The position numbers and the translations under genes were made by a program. A stretch of 22,362 nucleotides of DNA from CAYQLK01 sp964418515 (GTDB lineage: Bacteria > Patescibacteriota > Microgenomatia > CAYQLK01), in contig CAYQLK010000015.1 of NCBI GenBank assembly GCA_964418515.1, forward strand, positions 1-22,362. Direction: 5' to 3'. The notes beneath the pieces are model-generated. The model had not been told where the DNA came from. It ran no database searches and was given only the letters and a program-made list of their open reading frames with translations. Below, piece after piece: positions 7,538 to 18,700 of this stretch. The stretch's first letter is position 1. Each line of letters starts with the position of its first letter.

Positions 7538-8491
7538 ATGAGAAAAAAAACAATACTCACACTTATACTTATTCTCTCAATAAGCTTAAACGCATACCTT
7601 CTCCATCTCACATTTATAAAAAAGAATACCGAGAACCAAAACCCGGCGCAAAATTCATCACCACTTCGTTTTGTAAAACCCATAAATAATAATTTTATTG
7701 ACTCAAATATCTCAGAGTCATCACATATTTTGCACTATGCTGATCTTAAGCCCAGCATCGAATCCATAATTGATTCTAATGCAACAGTCGGAAGTATTAC
7801 TGGATTTTTTCTTCAAGACATTAGTACTGGCGCTTGGCTGGGAAACAACGAAAAAGAAGGGTTTGTTCCAGCTAGTCTGTTAAAAATTCCAATCGCAATG
7901 ACAATCCTAAAACGAGTCGACCGTGACGAGATAAAATTAACCGACACAATAGAACTTACCGAAGAAGATTTAGACAACGATGCAGGTAATCTATACAAAA
8001 AAGGTGCTGGCACAAAATTAACATTCTGGGAGGCAATAAAAATTATGATTCTTACTTCAGACAATACGGCCAAAAACGCCCTAAAACGCCAAGTTTCTGA
8101 TGCAGAAATAAATGCTATTTTTACTCATATTGGCATACCTAATCCATATCTAACCCAAAACAGTGCACTAGTTACGCCTCGAGGCTACATTAGAATTTTT
8201 AAATCACTATATTTCGCAACATTTATTTCACCAGAGCTTTCTGAAAAGCTTTTAGATTTAGCGACTGATACTCAGACCGAAAACCTAATCTCTGCTGGTA
8301 TTCCACCTGAAATCCAAGTCTCGCACAAGTATGGAGAACGCCCAGATGGACTTGCTGACTGTGGAATTGTTTATGAGCCCAAAAATCCATATATGCTTTG
8401 TATCATGACTCAAAATATTGAAATTAGTGAGGCCAAAAATCTTATCAACTCCCTCTCCAAAACAGTCTTCGATTATATCCATAACAAATAA
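7538..8491 (+). CDS. Serine hydrolase of the class A beta-lactamase / penicillin-binding fold
   Basis: This 317-aa protein has an N-terminal signal or anchor segment (about 5-26, ILTLILILSISLNAYLLHL), then a polar linker and the catalytic domain from about residue 75. The three fold motifs are visible: S113-LLK116 (ASLLKIPIAM), S174-D175-N176 (TSDNTAKN) and K264-Y-G266 (HKYGERPDG, the KTG position). The ExxLN motif carrying the general-base Glu of true class A beta-lactamases is not visible between SDN and KTG. A penicillin-interacting or peptidoglycan-type hydrolase therefore seems likelier than drug resistance. It starts directly after the stop of the PrsW-like gene and runs toward the giant gene on the opposite strand. 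Confidence 0.85.
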   Translation: MRKKTILTLILILSISLNAYLLHLTFIKKNTENQNPAQNSSPLRFVKPINNNFIDSNISESSHILHYADLKPSIESIIDSNATVGSITGFFLQDISTGAWLGNNEKEGFVPASLLKIPIAMTILKRVDRDEIKLTDTIELTEEDLDNDAGNLYKKGAGTKLTFWEAIKIMILTSDNTAKNALKRQVSDAEINAIFTHIGIPNPYLTQNSALVTPRGYIRIFKSLYFATFISPELSEKLLDLATDTQTENLISAGIPPEIQVSHKYGERPDGLADCGIVYEPKNPYMLCIMTQNIEISEAKNLINSLSKTVFDYIHNK

Positions 8492-8500
8492 CCTACAATC

Positions 8501-8521
8501 GGAATATTTGAGTAATATTCC
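8501..8521. terminator. Perfect hairpin between convergent genes, possible bidirectional terminator
   Basis: GGAATATT and AATATTCC form an 8-bp perfect stem with a 5-base loop (TGAGT), ten bases after the serine hydrolase stop and 80 bases beyond the giant gene stop. No real T-run follows on either strand, so the terminator role is uncertain. Confidence 0.4.
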
Positions 8522-8600
8522 TTACAACATTATCTCAAACATCTTATTCCTCGACCCAACATCTACATTTAAATAACAAAGCTAAAAACCAAAAACGCTA

Positions 8601-11600
8601 TTACTCTAAATCTTTTTCAGGCACAGCGTACTCGGAAGACACCCAACCCTCAGACAAATCCTTTAAGAGTATTTTGTACCAACCACTCTTAACTTCAGAA
8701 TACGGATAACTCTCCCCTGGATAAACTTTTGTAGTCACCTCAGCAACAATCGATGGATCTTTTCTAACATTTAACCAGTCAGTTGGAGTTTGCTGAATCA
8801 CTAATAATTGCTTCTGTTTAACAACCTCTTTCACAACATTCTCAGACAACTGCTCTGACGTTTTATCAGACAATCCTAGCTCGTCAGGTTTTGCCGAAAT
8901 ACTTGATTCTTTACTTTCGGTCTTTTTTATAAGCTCTTCAACCTGCTCATTTGTCTTCTTCTTCTCAGCAGCTTCACCTAATAACACAGCAATCTCAGCA
9001 TTCACTTTTTCTTCTTTAGTCGTAAAAGGAACTGGGGTGGGAGTTAATGCCGTATCCGTAACCCCCATAACTTCAGCTTGATTTTTCTTTAGGGCACTTT
9101 TCGCCATCATTGCCCCACCGACAATTGTCGACAACAAAACTCCAGAAATCAAAAGGATAACCAGCATTTTAGTTGACATAACACTAGCCTTGCCCACAAC
9201 TTGCTTTCTATGAGGAATAAGCATTTTTACCAACCTACCCATAAGCTTAAAAATATCTATAATCATTACAATCCAACCGAACAAAATTTTTCTCAACAAG
9301 TTTGATTTCACACCAATCAACTCATGAGGCATAGGAGTCGGCAGCTCAACTTTCTTGGTTTTCTTTCCGCTACTGTCAGTAACCGTAACAATCTTACGCT
9401 TCCAAAGCTGGTAATAGAACATTCCCAAAGTACCCATACCAAAAATCAACGCTAAAACAATACCCCAAGTCGCAAATGTTTGAATTCCCCCAATCGAAGC
9501 TAAAAAGTTATTGCCTGCACCTGAATTAAGCACCAAATCTTTAAGCCCTTTAACATTATCCTGAATCGCCATCATATCTTCTTGATTCTCTCTAAATGCC
9601 AAAATGTGATCCTGAGGTGTAGCATTATTATCTTTTTGTTTTCTAGCAACTTTATCCAACCTGGTATTAATATCAGTCTTTAGGGTAATCCCCTGAGCAT
9701 TGTAAGAAGTATTTTTTAGTCCATCTGCCAAATCATTTGCTTGTTTGCGAAGCGATGTTATTTCATCCTCAGAAATAATCCAAATATCTTTAATTTCAAC
9801 GCTTCTAGTTACCGATTCTCCTTTTTCAAGCGTTATATCGGCCGTCACATAATACTGCTCTGTACTAGTATCGTAGTTAATTGCCAAACCACCTAAGTCC
9901 ATAATGTATTCCTGTTTAACCTCTTTTGGCAAAAAGGCCTTGAATGGAATTGTCTGTGTTGTCGAATCAGACGGGTTAACAATTACAAATTTAATAATTA
10001 CTGAACCCCACTCCATCACCACTTTCACAATTGGCTGGTTATTCACTTTTTCTAATAACAAACGATCAATATCAGCCATCGCTTTTAACTCAATAATCTT
10101 GTTCTTCAAGTACTCAATATCGGTACTTTTAACCTCAAATAGTTGAGTGAACGAATCTACACTAACTTTACCAATTCGTTCCGTAACGGTTTTTAGGTCA
10201 TTTGATACACTTGTCACCGAACTCGCAATCGAAGCAGTTCGACTATCAAGAGTTGCAAGCGTTGTTTCCACCGAGTCTACATAACCTTTTACAGCTACAA
10301 ATTCGTCGTAAGCTGTGGTTGATTTGCCATTAAATCCCAGCTCTGTCTGAACTTCCAGTAATTTTGCGTGAGTTGCTTGAGCTTGGGTGTAGATCAAATC
10401 TATTGTTCCACTACCTCCACCACCACCATTATTTTTTATGTAATTCAACTTACCGAATACCGTCTCAACAGAATCAGCGTCTGTTGACGCTCCCAATTTA
10501 GTTTCCAAGGTGTCAACATAGCCAATAAGTGTCGCAGCGTCATAACTTCCCCATTTCGCTAAAATATCATCTGTCACTGATTGCATAGCTGTAACCTTGG
10601 CATTAGTATCCTCAACAGTAGTTTTTACACTATCCAAGTTGGTATCAATCGTATCTATTTTTGTATCAACAGCCGTTAAAGTTGACTGAATTGAATCAAT
10701 CTTAGTCTCAATTGTAGAAAGTTGAGTCAATACAGCAGCAACATTAACGTTGATAACACCTAATGTTGCAGTAGTATTTGTTCGGAATGTAGCTTCAGAT
10801 GACTCATGAGAGTCGAGGCTTGCCTGCGACGCTCGCGATGAAACCGTTGTATCAACCTTCGAATCAATATCGGTCACATCGGTTGCAACATCTGTTACAT
10901 CCGAAGCAACATTATCCACACTTGTTTGAGTCGAACGGGAACTAATTGTTCCGTCAACATTGGTTACTAATAATTTTCCAATCGAATCAATAGTCGTTAA
11001 CGACGATGTCAAAACATCCCAAACATCCTCAGCAGTAATATCATTACCATAATCAGTTAAAGAACGAGTCGCATTTGCCCAAACATTACTTGCAATTGCC
11101 GCTAAAGCTGGGCTTTCGAGACCTGTAATCGTTCTAGTAGCCTCAGACCACACTTGTCCAGCAGTTAGCGTCGAACGGCTAGTAACTGCTGCATCCAAAT
11201 TGTCACAAACCCTTTTACCCACACTTCCACTTGTATTAAGAATCGAACAGGCAGTATCCCAAATCGCCGCTCTAGAAGCAGATGTTAAGGCAACCTCACC
11301 AGTAATCGTACGAGTTGCATAGCTCCAAACATCAGCAGCAGAAATATTATTAAACGCATCCAAAGACGACTGGGACGCTCGAGTTGAGGTCGCAACATCG
11401 ATATTATCCGCCAACTGTTTACCAATACTGCCTGCAGTTATTAGGGTTGAACTTAATGTGTCCCAAACTTCTGCTGCAGTAATATCATTACCATAGTCAG
11501 TTAAAGTTCTGGCTGCATACTCCCAAACCGCTTGAGCGTTTTGAGCAGAAGTTGGATCATTAAAGTTTGCATTACTGGTTAGAGTTCTGGTAACCACACT

Positions 11601-14600
11601 CCATATATCCGACGCAGAGTGTGATGATCGCGAAGTAATAGCGGCATCAATATTGTCTTTTAGTAGTTTTCCAACCGAACCAGCCGTACCAATCTGAGTC
11701 AGCGCATACTCCCAAATCGCATCCGGATCAGTAATTGAGCGATTAGCATAACTCCAAACATCAGACGCTGAAATATTATTCAAGGCTGCAATATCGGCAG
11801 CCGTTGCTAAACTCCCTCCACCCTCTAAATCCTCAGTTGTTAATTGTCTGAGTGCATAACTCCAAATCTCCGCTGCTGTCGCCCCACCTCCGCCACCAGC
11901 CGATGAAGACGTCGCGGCCAAAACAGCAAACCGATCACCATCAGCTGGTGCGGTAGTAAGAGCAGGGTCAACCGTAATCGTCTTACTTGCGCCGACATAA
12001 TCAGAAATTCTTCGAACCACCCCTTGATTAGCTCCTTCAGTGAAGATAATTACTCCATTGTTATAAAAATCGTTAGTACTGGCGGTTAGATTAGTATCAA
12101 ACTCCGTCGTGGTTGGGGATGGATCAGATACATCTGCATATTTCGCCACCAGAGAATCGCCTAAAAGCTGTCCAAACGATCCGTCTGAATCAGCAAAGGA
12201 AGAAAATTGTGCATTCCAAACACCTTCAGCCGTTAATCCAGTTGACAGCCACGGAGAAACAGGCTGGCCAGAAGAGTGAAAATCCAAAGTACCTGTATCT
12301 ACCGAGCCAGATAGGACCGATACATCATCGATATAAAAATATGGCTCATTATAAATTACATAGTCTCCAGGTGTGGCTGCGGTTAGTGTTGTAGAAAGAA
12401 GATGAGGTACGGATGTTCCCTTAAAATAAAGAAGCTTATCGGTATTTTTTACAATTTCAAAAATCTTTCCATTTGCATCTTTTAATTTATAGCCCACCCA
12501 TTGATTAGCTGTCCAAGTTTTATCATTATCCTCAAGCAGTCCAGGCAAATAATTACCTGTAGGGTTAGAAATAATTTCACTTGTTCCAGAATCAGATTCC
12601 ACATAATCCAATTTGCCTGAAATCTTAAGTTCTGCTAACGCCGACTCAGTTGGGGTTCCAGAAACAACAAACTGCTGCCAGGTGTCTGCTGTTGCCGCCG
12701 CGGTCCAAGTAAGGTTAGCTCCCACCATTCCCAATCCAGATAATGTTACATTCGGCAAATTAGTCGACCCGTAATTACTGTTTAGTCGAATATATCCGGT
12801 CACAGCCAAAGGCTTATTGGCAACACCCACAACTTTGATTTTATAATCCAAAGCCGCGTCCGAATCAGTCGGCTCCATACGCCAGCCATATCCTCCGCCA
12901 GTTCTTACTGTAGTATCCGTCAAACCAGTTCCTGTCGTACTCATTATTCCCAAAGTCGTAAAGTTAACAATGTCTTTATCGTTAGAAGAATAATTACCAC
13001 GAATATCTGCTCCGGGAATGGTTTTTCCTAGATAAGTATCACCCAATCTATTCATATGCGAGTAGTCGACAGTACCAAAAAGAACAGGGCTCAAAAACTG
13101 CGTCCCCTCACCTGTAAATTGCAACAACGACTCTGCTTCAAATGTCGTTGTATTAGGTGGCAAACTTATATCAGCCTCATTCCAAAGCCCGCGCCCAAAA
13201 ATACTACCCGTATCAGTTACCCCCACTGTAGAAAAGGATTGTGCCGACCTAATTCCTGAACCATAGTATGAACCCAGCGTCGTCTGATCATCAGAGGTAT
13301 GGCCATCAAAAACATTATCTGACATATCTATAAACGCATTACCATACAATCTAATTCCTTGAGTGTTGAGTGAAAAAATATTATCTGAAATCGTAACCTT
13401 GGCGACACCAGTTCCTAAGTTTAATGCACCAGATGTACCCGCTCCGGTAATTCCATTGTTATAAAACTCAGAATTAGTAATCGAATATAAACGACCAGAA
13501 TAGAAAGATGCTGCCCCATTTGCCGCAACCGGCGGAACAGTTACATATGCATTACGGTTACCCATAAATATCGACCCATCAATACCCACATTCTGCGAAG
13601 TACCCGCATTGTAGCCAGAGCCAATATTCGCTGCTGCAAAGTGAGTAGTAACAAAATATGCTCCAACATAATTAGTACCTTGAGTTTTACCCGAAACAGT
13701 ATATGCACGATCATAAAAGTTATAAAAAACCGAGTTAGTAAAAGTCTGGGAGGGTTTTACAGCCAAAGAAGTAAATGGATTAGTAACAACGGCAAAGTTT
13801 GTATACTGATTTTCCATCGAAACATCAGAAATATCTACTGTAGCCAACCCAGAAAGACCAATCGTGCCCATACCTAATCCCATTCCTGCATTGATTGGCG
13901 CGCCCATTGTTGCTCCAGTCTGAGTAATAGGCTCATCAGACCAAATATGTGTACTACGGCGCAAATTTAATACAGGCGAATATGTCGGTGCTGTCGATGA
14001 CTGTTTTGCCGCCTTATGGTGGTACATAAAATTATTACTCCAACCAGTAAGTGTCGCCAAAGCCGCATTTTCTTGATATCCAGAACCTGCTTTAATCCTA
14101 GCTGAAGGAGTATATTTATCTCCTGAATTATCCACCCAAACTCTTGTTCTTTGCGGATAAGTTATCACTCTTATTCGCTCATTACCCGTGTCTGCGCCAT
14201 TGGTAAATATAATCGCCGGATTTCCAAAAGCATAATCTGCCCAAACCCAGCCTTCCTGAGTATTCATATCCGCGTCAAAACTTGCCCTGAAAAGATTAAC
14301 CCCCGCCTCTTTACCTGTTGTACAGCCGGTCGTCTCTCCACCAGTCCAAGCAGCAGTCGGAGGAGTAAAATTACCAAAATCACAACCGCCAGATGTATCA
14401 ATATCCTCATCAAATACAGCAAATTCATCAATCGATCCATTAAACGGCGCATCGTACAAAAAGCGATTACCTATTCTAATAAGCCCAGCATTGGCACCTC
14501 TGGTTCCTACTGTTGATGCCTGTCCAGATGTAAAAGCCGTACCATCCAACCATGCCCGTTTTGCGTTAGCCGTTTCATCCCAACCCATTCGGAAGTGGTA

Positions 14601-15592
14601 CCACTGTCCGGCAGTTGCCGAAAAAGTCGTGCTAAGCAAAGTTCCTTGAGCAGCAGCCGCATAAACTGCGGCTTCGAGAGTACCATTCGGATTATGGCGA
14701 ACAAAAAGTCTATCCGTATCACCTTGGTTAGCATAATCAACCAGATACATTCCTGAAGGATATTCAGTTGAACTCGGTGATCCAGAATAATTAGTCTTAA
14801 ACCAAAAATCAATTGTACCCCTTTGCCTTGCAGTTGCTGTTCCAGCCTGACCCTCAATGTTATACCTAGTTGCAATAGCACTGGATGTCAAAGTATAAGT
14901 TGGATAAACCAAAGCTGCACTTCCTAATCCATTATTCCCTGCCCACGCACCGGTATTTCGCCTCATATTACCCTGAAGCAACAACATTCTATTACCGAAC
15001 TTTGTTGCAGTAGGTGTACCAGAGTTTATTTTTAAGCTTATCTCACTGTTCGGCGACGTGTAAGTCGTTCCAGGAGTCGCCGACCCAGCCGCCCCCGTAG
15101 CACTTCCTGTTACTGCATATGTTGAAGTATTCGGATTCCATTCAAAATCCCATGTTTCATATTTTGTATTCGTATTACTGGTCGTAATCCCTGTCGCCAC
15201 TGTCAAGTCTTTATAACTTCTAATTCCTGTGGAGCTCAAATAAATTTTATCGCCAATTTCAGGTAAACCAACTCCATCCCTGCCACCTTTGTGTTTTATA
15301 GTGAAATTAATATACGAACTAGAGAAGGGCGTCCCAGGTGTAGCTGGTCCAATTGATCCGTGAATTGACCCAACCACCCTCCATGTTCCAGTGTCCGTAA
15401 ATGAATCAGAAAAACCTCCATCAGTCGTAACGGTATCAAAATTCGCCTTCATTCCTTGGCTTGCTGTGGCCGAACCTGTATACAAACCTAATCTTCCAGT
15501 TGAATATGTTGCGTTTGTCTCCGTTTCGTCCCATGACCCAGGCTCTCCTGTTGTACAGTCAGTCGTCGCCCAAAACTTAGCATTTAATGTCG
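8601..15592 (-). CDS. Giant surface protein, C-terminal part (joins the part at 15693-20317)
   Basis: The frame is open from the gap at 15593 to TAA at 8601. A TTG at 15485 is only an in-frame codon, not the real start, because the open frame continues to the gap. In the merged 3853-aa protein this part supplies about residues 1543-3853. It contains the end of a ConA-like domain (RLGLYTG), a LamG-like domain (about 1780-1925, IDFWFKTNY, WYHFRMGWD, GSIDEFAVFDED), a beta-helix-like stretch (about 2140-2310) and a phage-tail-like module (GANQGVVRRIS, about 2700-2745). Eleven Trp repeats (about 2760-3055), a Thr/Asp-rich coiled coil (about 3120-3380) and membrane segments near 3564-3587 and 3663-3682 follow. 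A bacterial SH3 domain ends the protein (WLNVRKDPS, GWYKILL, GWVSSEYA). It is probably an adhesin exposed on the cell surface; the SH3b domain may bind peptidoglycan. Confidence 0.88.
10030..10800 (-). other. Coiled-coil segment of the giant protein
   Basis: The encoded sequence has heptad-like runs such as LSTIETKIDSIQSTLTAVDT and DTNLDSVKTTVEDTNAKV, broken by a Gly-rich hinge (NNGGGGGSG, about 10405-10435). It suggests a long rod, possibly trimeric, between the Trp repeats and the membrane-proximal beta domain. Confidence 0.65.
11000..11890 (-). repeat. Eleven degenerate Trp repeats (A-x-x-[VI]-W-s-y-a-x-R-t-[LI]-T)
   Basis: Motifs such as AAEIWSYALRQLT, ASDVWSYANRSIT, AADVWSYATRTIT and AGQVWSEATRTIT recur about every 25-30 residues. 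They are interleaved with GSVGKLLKDNIDAAITSRS-like segments. Two units share TDYGNDITA with nearly the same DNA (about 11030-11060 and 11475-11505), pointing to internal duplication. Similar VW...R..T and GKLL.DN.DA..SSR patterns are familiar from phage tail and tail-fibre proteins. Confidence 0.75.
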
Positions 15593-15747
15593 NNNNNNNN
15601 NNNNNNNNNNNNNNNNNNNNNNNNNNNNNNNNNNNNNNNNNNNNNNNNNNNNNNNNNNNNNNNNNNNNNNNNNNNNNNNNNNNNNNNNNNNNCCAGGCTC
15701 TCCTGTTGTACAGTCAGTCGTCGCCCAAAACTTAGCATTTAATGTCG
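15538..15747. repeat. Exact 55-base repeat flanking the scaffold gap (assembly overlap)
   Basis: Bases 15538-15592 and 15693-15747 are identical (both run from CCAGGCTCTCC to TTTAATGTCG). Between them lie exactly 100 N. This is the pattern of two contigs that share a k-mer overlap but were joined with default Ns, not a biological repeat. Confidence 0.93.
15593..15692. other. Scaffold gap of 100 N, probably of true negative length
   Basis: The run of N has a default length. Because its flanks overlap by 55 bases, the real distance is probably minus 55 and no sequence is missing. It falls inside a ConA-like domain of the giant gene. Confidence 0.9.
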
Positions 15748-18700
15748 TACCCGTTACCTGAGCTTTTAAGCAGTACCAAGTGTCTTCAGCAAATGCCTTG
15801 GTTGTCGCCGTACCAATCAATGTTGGAACTCCAGCCAAAGTACTGTACCAGCCAATTGTATTAGCCGCATTAGTTTTGTTAATAAGTGCTGCATACCCAT
15901 TTCCATCCAGACTTTGTCTCAGCATTACCCCCAAGCGCCTATTGGTTGCATCAGGTACCATATCCATTTTTACCAACGCCGAAACAGTGTAGTCAGTCCA
16001 AGTCAAACTACCATTATGCAATGCCTGATGCTGAAGGTTTGTAGCATTTACATCCAATGTTCCATTCGTACTTATGTGCTGAACATAAGGCGCAGATGGA
16101 ATGGATTGCGCACTAGTATACCTTTGAGCCTCTACCCACCCAGGAGAATTACCATATTCCAAAGTCCAAGTTTCATTAGGATCATAACTAGCCCCAGGTG
16201 TTACCTCGGTAACCTTTGCTTCCTGTACACCAGAAGTAACAGTAATCGCTCCAGACGAAATCCGCTCAATTCCACTCATACCAACTGGAGTAGTTTGATT
16301 GGTTGGCGATGTTGTCCAAGAAGTAAAAGAGCTAATCCTTGCTCTTACCCAATATGCATTTACGCTATTAATCGATGTTTTAGCCGCTGTGCCGCCCAAA
16401 TCAGATGGCGTCCAAGAAATCATTCTCCTGCCAGTTCCGCTAGTAAAAATTGCTGTTGGATCCATTGACTTCCACTGACCGCCATTTAATCGAGTTACTG
16501 TGGCGCCTTGTGCGGTAGTATAGTCAGCAGTAATAGGTTCAGAAAAAGTTAAGGTTGTTGCCGTTGGCGCTGTAGTACCCAATCTTCTATATATAGGAGG
16601 CGAATCATTGTCGTCAATCATCACAATCTGGTCTAGACCAAAAACAGTTCCACCAGTAGCTAATGTCGCCGTATATGAGTTTCTGACAGTATTTACTGAC
16701 AACGGCAAAGTTACCCCTGTTCTAGTTTGATAAGTATAAGCATCTCTTGGTGTAAACTGTGTCCACCCCACACCAGTTTTGTAATATTCCCAAACATAAT
16801 TAGCACTAGCGTTCATAGCTGTGCCAAGATTCAGCTCGAGCGCATAAAACATATTATTGCCTTGATCGCCAAAATAAACCGCATCATTTACCTCAGTATT
16901 TGCACTATCACCAAATATCGTCCAAGCAGAAGTGTTATTGTAGTTTGAGGAATAAGCCGGCGATCCGCCATTGTAATTGCTGTTGTAAATATTCGTCATC
17001 GGAATAGTGCCGATTTCTGCAGTTTCAGTATTTGGCGTCGGTAGGGCGTTTTTACCACCAGCAGTCAACAAGCCTGACCATACTGGCATTTGGTTCGCAT
17101 CATCAGTTCCACCCATTCCGATTGAAGAAAAATTATTATCAGCCACTTGGTTAGTACCACCAGCCACAGAAATTTGATCCAGTGGCTGCCAGTTACCAAC
17201 AACATCATCTTCAACATCAACCCAAGTTTGGCCTGAGTCAGTAAGGTTATTTCCCAGATATCCAGTATCAACATTACCGTCAATATCCACCGCCAAATCA
17301 CTTTTCGATGTTCTCAAGCTTTCCGACCCTTTACCATACAAACTAACTCGACCTGCACGTGTGTTGTTTTGAGTCGTAGTAATTAGCCCAGTCATTGTGG
17401 CGACTCCGGCCATTCTGTCCTGCCCTGTCGGCAGTTCAGTAGTTGGACCTCTGGCCACAAACGCACTTTGTGCAGTATCATACCCAGTCACCGCCGCTGC
17501 AGTTATTGTCAAAGAAGTTGCACTTTCTATCGCACCAATTATTCTTGTAATCGGCACCGAATCATTATCATCCAACACGATTGTGTCACCAGGACGAAAA
17601 TCCGCGGTCGATGTTACAGTCAAAGTTGTGGAGGCAGCCGAGTTAACTGTCAGCGTAGTCGAAACTGCCGGACCTACACTGTCAAAATATATATCATGCA
17701 TTGACGAAGAAGGTATCGGATCAGCGTCAGTACCAAAAGCAACCGAAGCATCAGATGTTACGACAATCTTCCCAGGAATCGTAATCCTGTAATGCGCGTT
17801 CGCCGTATCAGCAATACCCAACTGCGAACCAGGTGAAATAAGAGCCGAAACCCAACCACCATTCTGAGACCATGCAGACCAGTTAGTTCGCGACCCTGCA
17901 CCATTATTAATTGCACCCCCGTTATAACCCGAATATGCCATCGCCGCATCCCAACTTCGATCAATTGTTACCACATGCGACTGTTTAGTAGACCAGTTGA
18001 GATCTGTAGTCAAATTACTCGAGTCCCCAGTGTCAGGATCAGGCCTGGCGTTTCCGACAATGACTACATCCCCATCCGCAGGAGCGGAAGTATCTGCATC
18101 TCCATAAGCTACGAAAAAAATGTGTCTGTTAGACAAAAACGGATAAACTACATTTGAGGTCGCTACGGCTTCAGTTTTTGCGTAAGCAATTGCTACTGAG
18201 GTTGTACGCGCAAGCAAAGTTGAACCTGTTGGATTCTGTGGGTGATTAACTGTCGTATAGCGTAGTACTGCTCCGTTTGATGGTGTCCCATTATTAGAAA
18301 TATTTGCGGAAATTTCCGCCACCGTCGCATTCTGTGCAGTCGTCATAGTGGCAGCGGTAATTGCTGTCGCAACAGTAATACTATTACTACTACTACAACT
18401 ACCATCTGCTTGGGATGTCGAGACCACACGATTACCAGCAATTGCCGAATTATTGTCCCAAACTGCAATATTATTAGCAGTTCCAGCTGTCGGCGCACTA
18501 AACTGTGTGGAATCAGCAACACAGATTTTGGTCGTCGTCGGCATATCCTGAGAAAAAGCCTGAACTGCGCCCTGAACAATTCTTTGCTTCCAAGTGGCAG
18601 TTGCAACTGTCGCGTTCTTGCTGACAGTGTAATTATCGTTGGCGACCAACGCTGAGCTGACAATAATTGATGGTCCACTACCGGAACAACTGCCATCAGT

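Noticed and set aside
7538..8491. Antibiotic-resistance beta-lactamase
   Set aside because: SxxK, SDN and the KTG position are present, but the ExxLN Glu motif is not visible and the context is envelope genes.
14151..14516. Plus-strand frame of 121 codons inside the giant gene
   Set aside because: It is a shadow of the minus-strand frame; its Ser/Arg/Ile/Cys-rich composition is typical of antisense reading of low-complexity genes.
15485..15485. TTG at 15485 as start of a separate 2294-aa protein
   Set aside because: The frame is open upstream to the gap and joins exactly to the N-terminal part after overlap removal. There is no signal peptide at this point.
15391..15735. Plus-strand open frame running through the 100-N gap
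   Set aside because: It is open only because N codons contain no stops; it lies antisense to the giant gene.
15914..16468. Plus-strand frame of 184 codons inside the giant gene
   Set aside because: It is antisense to the giant frame, with Cys/Arg/Ser-rich unnatural composition.
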